A stretch of DNA of 64,000 nt from Phycisphaeraceae bacterium D3-23 (GTDB taxonomy: Bacteria; Planctomycetota; Phycisphaerae; Phycisphaerales; Phycisphaeraceae), in the NCBI GenBank assembly GCA_039555135.1, contig CP114179.1, forward strand, positions 1,922,001-1,986,000, in the 5' to 3' direction. The first letter of the stretch is position 1, and every line of letters begins with the position of its first letter. This document shows, in pieces, positions 58,333-64,000 of this stretch. The position numbers were made by a program, and so were the translations under genes. The notes under the pieces are model-generated. The model saw only the letters and a program-made list of their open reading frames with translations. It was not told the origin of the DNA and did no database searches.

Positions 58333-60099
58333 ATGGGTCTGAAAACAAATATCGCGCTGGGCCTGCTGGCCACCGGCGGGCTGGTCCTGGGCGGCGGGTC
58401 GGCCGCGTTCCTCATCATGCAGAACCAAAAAGCGGCCGAGGTCACCGACGACCTCGACGCCTACAACCTCGCCAGCGTCGCGGGCTACACCCCGGCTCAG
58501 GGCGACGAAACACTCGAACTGCTCCACCAGCTCAGTGGCGGCAACACGATGCTCGCCTGGGACGCCGAGAAGAATAAGCCCGGCGGCGCGCACGACGCGT
58601 TCTCCGGCACGTGGACCAACCTCACCGGCGCGGTCGTCTACAACCCCGTCGACCAGACGCTCAACGCCCTCGAAGTCATCATCCAGACCAACAGCATCGT
58701 CGGGCTCCAAGGCACGTTCCAGCCCGCGCCGCCGACGCTCACCAACACGCTCATCGGCGAGACGCCCGGCATGCCCGCGTGGTTCGACCTGGAAAGTAAC
58801 CCCACCGCGCACTACACCGCCACCGAGTTCATCACCCGCGAGCAAGCCGAGCAAGACGGCGCGGCCATCTTCGACAACGCCCCCGAGGGCTGGACCCACC
58901 TCATCCAAGGCACGTTCACGCTCAACGGCAAGGACGTCCCGCTGAACATCCCCGCCAAGGCCGAGTTCATCGGCGACGAGCTTGTGCTCGACCTCGCGTT
59001 CCAACTCAACCGCAGCGACTTCGGCGTCGACGGCACGATCGTCGGCGGGTGGGTCGTCGACGACATCATCGCGCTCACCGCCACCGTCGAGTCCGCGCCC
59101 AAGGGCGACATCATCGTCGACACCCTGCGCGACCACGACGTCCGGCTGGCGGAGAATCGCGCGCTGATCGACGCGATGGGCCGGATGGAAAACCAGATCG
59201 AAGAGCTCAACAGCCAGGTCGCCGCGATGCGCGAGCAGCTCGCGTCGGGTGCGGTTGCCGGCGGCCCGTCGGCGGTGGACTACGACCTGTCGGAATTGCC
59301 CGAAGCGTTTACCGAGACGATCCAGTACCCCGGCAAGCAGCCGATGGGCTTCAACATGGTGCGTGTGCCCGGCGACGCGGACGCGGGGATCGCGCCGTTC
59401 TACATGGCCGAGCACGAGGTCACGTGGGAGCTTTTTTACGACTGGAGCTACCGCACCGATATTGATGTGAACACGGCCGCGACGCTGGAGAACCAGGACC
59501 TGCGGCCGTCGACGCTGTACGGCGACAGCGACCAGCTCAAGATCGGGCTGGACAGTCGGCCCGCGATCAGCATGAGCCGACGCACCGCCGAGGCGTTTTG
59601 CAAGTGGCTCAGCGAGCAGACCGGGCGTAACTACCGCCTGCCGACCGACGCCGAGTGGCTGCTCGCGCTCGAGCTGGGCGGCGGCATCCCCAGCGACCGC
59701 GACGCGCTGATGCGGCAGGCGACGATGCTCGACAACGCCGAGTCCAAGGCGGCCGAGGCCCCGGACCAGTTCGACCCGTTCGCCGATGACAGCGCGGAGG
59801 AAGAAGCGCCGCTCGTGTTCACCACGATTGTGGGTAGCCGGGAGCCCAACGCGCTGGGCATCTACGACATGATCGGCAACGCGGCCGAGTGGGTCACGGG
59901 CACCGGCGCCGACCGCTACGTCCGCGGCGGGCACTTCCGCCTCGCGGTCGACGAGTTCAGTGGCGACTGGAAGGCCGTCGAGGACCAGGACATCTGGAAC
60001 CGCACCTACCCCCAGAAACCCAACAGCCGGTTCTGGTACCGCGACCACTACTACCAGGGCATCCGGCTCGTGTGCGACCCGGTGAATATCCCGCAGTAA
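58333..60099 (+). CDS. Membrane-anchored YceI-like + FGE-fold fusion protein
   Basis: This 588-residue protein has an N-terminal anchor helix (ALGLLATGGLVLGGGSAAFL), a YceI-like lipocalin domain (about residues 40-235) and an FGE/SUMF1-fold domain (about 310-585). YceI marks are LNALEVIIQTNSIVGLQG, WFDLESNPTAHYTATEFITR, THLIQGTFTLNGKDVPLNIP and LNRSDFGVDGTIVGG. A short coiled coil (MENQIEELNSQVAAMREQL) links the domains. FGE marks are IAPFYMAEHEVTWELFYDWS, RRTAEAFCKWLSEQTGRNYR, LGIYDMIGNAAEWV and YYQGIRLVCD; the catalytic cysteine pair is missing. YceI proteins bind isoprenoid lipids, so the fusion may sense or carry a quinone-like lipid. That role is inference. Confidence 0.85.
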   Translation: MGLKTNIALGLLATGGLVLGGGSAAFLIMQNQKAAEVTDDLDAYNLASVAGYTPAQGDETLELLHQLSGGNTMLAWDAEKNKPGGAHDAFSGTWTNLTGAVVYNPVDQTLNALEVIIQTNSIVGLQGTFQPAPPTLTNTLIGETPGMPAWFDLESNPTAHYTATEFITREQAEQDGAAIFDNAPEGWTHLIQGTFTLNGKDVPLNIPAKAEFIGDELVLDLAFQLNRSDFGVDGTIVGGWVVDDIIALTATVESAPKGDIIVDTLRDHDVRLAENRALIDAMGRMENQIEELNSQVAAMREQLASGAVAGGPSAVDYDLSELPEAFTETIQYPGKQPMGFNMVRVPGDADAGIAPFYMAEHEVTWELFYDWSYRTDIDVNTAATLENQDLRPSTLYGDSDQLKIGLDSRPAISMSRRTAEAFCKWLSEQTGRNYRLPTDAEWLLALELGGGIPSDRDALMRQATMLDNAESKAAEAPDQFDPFADDSAEEEAPLVFTTIVGSREPNALGIYDMIGNAAEWVTGTGADRYVRGGHFRLAVDEFSGDWKAVEDQDIWNRTYPQKPNSRFWYRDHYYQGIRLVCDPVNIPQ

Positions 60100-60123
60100 G
60101 ACCCGCACGATTGCGAAAAGACC

Positions 60124-60156
60124 GAAGCCCACGCTCGATGAGCGTGGGCTTCTTTT
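60124..60156 (+). terminator. Rho-independent terminator after the YceI/FGE gene
   Basis: A 12-bp perfect stem (GAAGCCCACGCT / AGCGTGGGCTTC, 5-base loop) is followed by TTTT. The same stem sequence appears in opposite orientation at 61745-61773. It lies between convergent genes and may also help terminate greA. Confidence 0.88.
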
Positions 60157-60196
60157 GTCTCATCAATGTGTTTTGCGGGCGCTACGGCCTTCCCGG

Positions 60197-60661
60197 CTAC
60201 AACAACTCCACCACCACAAACCGTTTGACCCCGCGCGGCAGGTCGGCCTTCACCGTCTCACCCACGCGCGACTTCATCAGCGCTGCGCCCAGCGGGCTCG
60301 ACGTCGTGACCTCGATCTCGTCGGCGTCAAAGTTCCCGCTGGCCTCGCCGACGAGCTTGTAGAGGTCCTCGGTGTCGTCATCGGTGTCGCGCAGCTTGAC
60401 GACGCTGCCCAGGAACACCATGTCGTCGGGCTTCTCGACGTCGTCGGCGATCTGCGCGGTGGCGATTCGCTCCTCGAGCCGCTTGATCTCCGCCTCCTGC
60501 ATCCCCTGCTCCTCGCGGGCGGCGTGGTACTCAGCGTTTTCTTTGAGGTCGCCCAGCGCGCGGGCCTCGGCGATGCGCTCGATGATCTTGGGCCGGTTGT
60601 CACGCAGGCCGTGCAGCTTGGCTTCGAGGACGGCCTTCTCTTCGCTGGTGATGAACTCCAT
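60197..60661 (-). CDS. greA: Transcription elongation factor GreA
   Basis: This 154-residue factor rescues backtracked RNA polymerase by stimulating cleavage of the nascent RNA. The N-terminal coiled coil carries the conserved tip [20 protein letters not shown] (about residues 35-54), whose acidic residues reach the polymerase active site. The C-terminal FKBP-like domain includes [15 protein letters not shown] and ends with [25 protein letters not shown] lies nine bases before the start at 60661. Its length is normal for GreA. Confidence 0.93.
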   Translation of the reverse strand: MEFITSEEKAVLEAKLHGLRDNRPKIIERIAEARALGDLKENAEYHAAREEQGMQEAEIKRLEERIATAQIADDVEKPDDMVFLGSVVKLRDTDDDTEDLYKLVGEASGNFDADEIEVTTSSPLGAALMKSRVGETVKADLPRGVKRFVVVELL

Positions 60662-60756
60662 CGCGGGTTCTCCTGTCGCAAGGCGGGATGAATCGGGCAG
60701 GCAAACACGACCCGGGCCGCATCGGGCAGCGGCTGGGGGTCGGCTTGTGCTCGGGG

Positions 60757-61713
60757 TTACGCCCCATCGGGCGGTCGCTGGATCGTAGCAGATGGCTCGC
60801 GCTCGCGTTGCCCGGCGGCGATGTCGATCACCTCCACCCGCTGGCCGTAGGGGTCGTCCTCCAGGTTGATCTCTGGCTGGCGCGGCGACCGCGCCAGCCA
60901 GCCCCAGCCCGCGAGCACCGCCCAGCCGAGCACCGCCGAGACCCCGACGACGATGATCCGCCCGTCCCACGGGCTAAGCGATGCGTTCGCCGGCAAGTGT
61001 GTCAGCGCCCAAACCGTCTGCAGCGGGCTCACCCGCATCGCCTCGGGCCCGGGCACACCAAACACCACCAGCGACAACGGCTCGGCCAAGACAATCCCCA
61101 GGCACACCCCAAACGCGAACGTCCGCACCCACCCCGACGCGGATGTCCGCCCCCACGCCACCACCAGCGCGGTCAAAAGCGTCCACGAGATAAACGCCGC
61201 GTCGAGCCAATACCCCCGCATAATCGTCCACCCCGCGATCAGCCGCAGCGACCAGATCACCGCCTGGAACACCAGCACCATCGCCAGCCAATCCAGAAAC
61301 GCCTGCGCCCCGCCCCGCCCCGGCTCGCGCACATGCACGGGCTGGCTCAGACGCAGCGCGGGCCAGACCAGCATCATCCCAAGCAGCCCCGCGAAGAGCA
61401 TCCACCGCACCCGCGGCAGCCCGGTGTCCGCCAGCCACGCCGCGCCCCACGAACCCAACAGCCAGAAGCACCACGCGATGATGACGACGCGCAGCCCCCC
61501 CGCTTCGAGTGAGCCCTGAACGCGCGTCGGGCGGGCCGGCAGGCCGTGCGCCCCCGACCCGACCTCGACGTTGATCGGCGGCGGGTGGTCGATCGCCAGC
61601 GTCGGCTGGGGCGCGAACGGGCCGTGCGCCGGCAGGGCATCACCGTCTCCGGTTTCGCGGGCATCGGCGGCTGCGGGGGCATCGGTCGTCGCATCGTCGG
61701 GCGATCCGTCCAT
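60757..61713 (-). CDS. Multi-spanning membrane protein of unknown function (318 aa)
   Basis: After an acidic, Pro-rich N-terminal tail of about 75 residues, this protein has about seven hydrophobic helices, including [75 protein letters not shown] and [20 protein letters not shown]. The topology, with periplasmic-facing Trp-rich loops, recalls CAAX-protease or exosortase-like proteins, but no catalytic residues could be placed. The start at 61713 was chosen because an upstream extension would translate the terminator at 61745. Function is unknown. Confidence 0.7.
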   Translation of the reverse strand: MDGSPDDATTDAPAAADARETGDGDALPAHGPFAPQPTLAIDHPPPINVEVGSGAHGLPARPTRVQGSLEAGGLRVVIIAWCFWLLGSWGAAWLADTGLPRVRWMLFAGLLGMMLVWPALRLSQPVHVREPGRGGAQAFLDWLAMVLVFQAVIWSLRLIAGWTIMRGYWLDAAFISWTLLTALVVAWGRTSASGWVRTFAFGVCLGIVLAEPLSLVVFGVPGPEAMRVSPLQTVWALTHLPANASLSPWDGRIIVVGVSAVLGWAVLAGWGWLARSPRQPEINLEDDPYGQRVEVIDIAAGQREREPSATIQRPPDGA

Positions 61714-61740
61714 CGCACCATCATACGGAGCATCACACAC

Positions 61741-61773
61741 AAAAGAAGCCCACGCTCGTCGAGCGTGGGCTTC
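61741..61773 (-). terminator. Rho-independent terminator after the alpha-2-macroglobulin gene
   Basis: On the minus strand a 12-bp stem (GAAGCCCACGCT / AGCGTGGGCTTC) is followed by TTTT (61744-61741). It lies 26 bp past the stop codon at 61799. The stem is identical to the one at 60124-60152. Confidence 0.88.
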
Positions 61774-61798
61774 GAAGATTGCAGCAGAGTGGAACCGG

Positions 61799-64000
61799 CT
61801 ATTCCGCGCCACCCTGGCGCGGCGTGATCTGCACCGTCAAACCATCCGCCCACTGCTTGTGCTCGTTGGTGTAGTACAGGTACGCCCGGCTCGCGGGGCC
61901 CGTGTACGTCCCTGGCACGGCCGCGATGCATGAGATCGACACCTCGACCACCTGCTCGGGCTGCATCTCACGCCAGTACAGCACGACGTCCCGCCCGATC
62001 ACCTCGAACGACGCAATAGTGCCTTGCTCGACGAGTTCTTTGAGCTGGACGTAACGCGGCTCCAACCCGCCGGGGATGCCGACGATCGCGAGCGGGGTGG
62101 GGAGCCCCTCGGCGGTGGTGTTGGTGATGGTGGCCACGACCTCGGTCGCTTCGCCTTCACCGACCACGCCGACGCCCTGTTCTTCCTGCTCGGCGTTGAG
62201 CCGGGTCTCGATCCGCAGCGCACATTCGTCGCTGCTCGCCGGGGTCTCGGCGAAGAACTCGATCGCGATCGAGTAGGGCATCTTGCTGCCGCCGCTCATC
62301 TGCACCGCGACCGTGTGCTCGCCGGGCGTCAACAGCGCGGCGATGTCGGGCAAACGCAGCGCGCCCTTCGTCTCTTCATCAAACGCCAGCGGCTCGCCGA
62401 CGACTTCGCCATCGACCACCAGCGTCAATTCGCCCGGGGCCTTGGGCACGGCCCGGGCCGCGTCGTACGCGACGATCGCCTTGAGCGCCAGCACCGTCGA
62501 CTGCGTCGAGCCAAATGCCCCGGCCTTGCAGCGCTCGGTCAGCCAGAGGATCGACTTCTCGACCTCGCCGGCAAAGTTATCATCCTTGAGCCAGGCGAGG
62601 ATCGCCAGCGACGTCGCCTCGATCTTGAGCGCATTGCCGCCCGATCGCGTGATGCTGGTGACCGCACCGTCGACGTAGCCCGCGTTATCAAGCTTGGTCG
62701 AGAGCTTGGTCATCAACTGCGTCGCAACATCGCGGTGATACTCGGCGATCGCTTCGAGCTTCTGTATCGTGTCTGTATCGCTGCTGAGCATCGCGTCGCC
62801 CACATAATGCTGAGCCGCAATCTGCGCGATGTTCGCCGCGAGCGCGATGATGTAGGCGTCTTCACCCTCTTGTGCCAAGGTCAGCACACGCTCGATCGAT
62901 GCCTCGATCCGCGCGGGACGCATCCCCGCTTCGAGTAGCGCCCACACGATGTACGCATCGGTCGTGTCCTGCGGCGCTCGGCCAAAGGAGTCGAGTGCTT
63001 TTTCGTCCAGCTCGAATGAGCCATCGTTGCCGCATCGGCCCAGCAGCCACTCCTGGGTACGGTCGATCATGTCCTGGTCGACGTCCATGACCTTGGACAT
63101 CTCGACAAACTCGAGCAGGCCGTAGGCCGTGAGCGCTTCGTGGGGCGGCGTGGAGCCGAACCACTCGTAGCCGTTCTGTTCGGTCTCGAAACCGATGAGG
63201 CGCTGGTAGCCCGCGTCGAGTTTTTCCTGCGCTGCGGCGACGAGCGCCGGATCGACGCCCTGGTGGGAGAGGAAGTACTGCTGGGCCATGACCAGCGGGA
63301 AGGTCGAGGAACTCGTCTGCTCGAAGCAGCCGTAGGGGTCGCGGATGAGCGCTTCGAGTGCCTCGGTGAGGTTGGCGAGCGGCGTGGGGTAGACGGTCAC
63401 GCTGGCGTGCAGCGAGCCGGGCACGACGGTGTCGGGGACGACTACGCGATCACCCGCTTCGCCGTCGGGCTGGAGCATGCCGCCGCTGCCGCTATCGACC
63501 GGGAAGCCGCGTGGCACGACGCGTAAGCGACGGCGGTTCTCGTCGAACATGCCGCCCGCACGGGCCTCGATGTTGAACGCGAGGTCGCCGTAGGTCTCGC
63601 CGATGGCAAGCTCGTAGAGCGAACGTTCGCGCTGGTCGGCGCCGAGCAGAATCGGGTCGAGGTTGAGTGTCCCCGCCTGGCCCAGCCGGCTGACGAGCAG
63701 CTCGACGGGCAGGTCGCGGTCGGTGTTGTTGACCATCGCGATGGGCAGGAGCACGGTGTCGCCGGCCGTCAGCTCCAGCGGGAGCTTGGGCTCGACGTAG
63801 AACGGGCGGACCGACTCGATCAACTCGCTATTCGCGCCCAGCGCGCCGCTCGCGTTGAACGCATCGGCCGAGACGCGGAAGCTCGTGACGCTGTCCGAGA
63901 GATCAAACGTAATCGTCGCGAGCCCGTCATCCCCGGTCTTCGTCGCGGCGGACCAGTACACGGTCTCGGTAAAGTCGCTGCGCTCGCCAAACGGCTTGCC
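61799..64000 (-). CDS. Alpha-2-macroglobulin family protein, 5' partial
   Basis: These are the C-terminal 733 residues of a large secreted or periplasmic protease trap; the gene continues beyond the right edge of the window. The thioester motif is present as YGCFEQTSS (GCxEQ), so the covalent trapping chemistry is intact. Before it lies the alpha-2 domain (ATITFDLSDSVTSFRVSADA); after it come the alpha-alpha toroid helices (TDAYIVWALLEAGMRP; STQSTVLALKAIVAYDAA) and a C-terminal receptor-binding-like domain (VVEVSISCIAAVPGTYTGPA). Bacterial homologues guard the envelope against foreign proteases. A terminator follows the stop codon. Confidence 0.9.
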   Translation of the reverse strand, partial: GKPFGERSDFTETVYWSAATKTGDDGLATITFDLSDSVTSFRVSADAFNASGALGANSELIESVRPFYVEPKLPLELTAGDTVLLPIAMVNNTDRDLPVELLVSRLGQAGTLNLDPILLGADQRERSLYELAIGETYGDLAFNIEARAGGMFDENRRRLRVVPRGFPVDSGSGGMLQPDGEAGDRVVVPDTVVPGSLHASVTVYPTPLANLTEALEALIRDPYGCFEQTSSSTFPLVMAQQYFLSHQGVDPALVAAAQEKLDAGYQRLIGFETEQNGYEWFGSTPPHEALTAYGLLEFVEMSKVMDVDQDMIDRTQEWLLGRCGNDGSFELDEKALDSFGRAPQDTTDAYIVWALLEAGMRPARIEASIERVLTLAQEGEDAYIIALAANIAQIAAQHYVGDAMLSSDTDTIQKLEAIAEYHRDVATQLMTKLSTKLDNAGYVDGAVTSITRSGGNALKIEATSLAILAWLKDDNFAGEVEKSILWLTERCKAGAFGSTQSTVLALKAIVAYDAARAVPKAPGELTLVVDGEVVGEPLAFDEETKGALRLPDIAALLTPGEHTVAVQMSGGSKMPYSIAIEFFAETPASSDECALRIETRLNAEQEEQGVGVVGEGEATEVVATITNTTAEGLPTPLAIVGIPGGLEPRYVQLKELVEQGTIASFEVIGRDVVLYWREMQPEQVVEVSISCIAAVPGTYTGPASRAYLYYTNEHKQWADGLTVQITPRQGGAE

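Noticed and set aside
57095-60099. Formylglycine-generating enzymes that activate the DUF1501 sulfatase-like proteins
   Set aside because: Both FGE-fold proteins lack the catalytic cysteine pair, and the DUF1501 proteins show no CxPxR sulfatase signature.
1-64000. rRNA or tRNA genes
   Set aside because: Intergenic regions were scanned by eye for tRNA-like cloverleaf features and rRNA-like conserved segments; none was convincing. A covariance-model search would be decisive.

Overview
The window is GC-rich bacterial chromosome, most likely from a member of the Planctomycetota, probably class Phycisphaerae. The best evidence is three tandem copies of a gene pair that is typical of and amplified in this phylum: a lipoprotein with a planctomycete-type cytochrome c motif plus DUF1549 and DUF1553 domains, followed by a Tat-exported DUF1501 protein. 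Secreted lipoproteins, alpha-2-macroglobulin, formylglycine-generating-enzyme-fold (FGE-fold) proteins and a PspA/flotillin cluster fit the same picture. The assignment rests on gene content only; no rRNA or tRNA gene was found.

Layout. 1-2.6 kb: the end of nrdA, a small orphan gene flanked by inverted repeats, and a class Ic-type nrdB ending at a clear terminator. 2.7-18.1 kb: an AraC-family regulator divergent from the three DUF1549/DUF1553 + DUF1501 pairs. 18.1-21.9 kb: an AT-richer accessory island with a Panacea-domain protein, a small membrane protein interrupted by an amber codon, a broken barstar-like gene, a 21-bp tandem-repeat array and two hypothetical genes. 21.9-25.8 kb: a lipoprotein, a STAS protein and an MlaE/MlaF/MlaD lipid-transport operon. 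25.9-39.5 kb: on the minus strand, an envelope-stress cluster read in the order NfeD-like, flotillin, a 1,923-residue DUF3686 AAA+ ATPase, a membrane protein, PspA, a repeat-flanked orphan gene and a second AAA+ ATPase. 39.9-48.0 kb: mixed metabolic and secreted proteins, including a SIS-domain protein, a calcineurin-type phosphoesterase, a pyrophosphate-type phosphofructokinase, a GATase-like protein and a PIG-L deacetylase. 48.2-53.6 kb: conserved hypothetical genes, ddl, an ftsQ-like gene and a PocR-GAF-SpoIIE phosphatase. 53.8-64 kb: a secreted repeat protein, ApbE, two FGE-fold proteins (one fused to a YceI domain), GreA, a membrane protein and the C-terminal part of an alpha-2-macroglobulin.

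The core genes work in deoxynucleotide synthesis, outer-membrane lipid transport, envelope stress and cell division. Overlaid on them is a dense set of short dispersed inverted repeats of several types, some enclosing a single small gene. Small genes of lower GC content sit singly between core genes, often beside these repeats. Several reading frames are broken as given, two of them at the same 9-nt GC run, which points to sequencing or assembly error as well as real decay.
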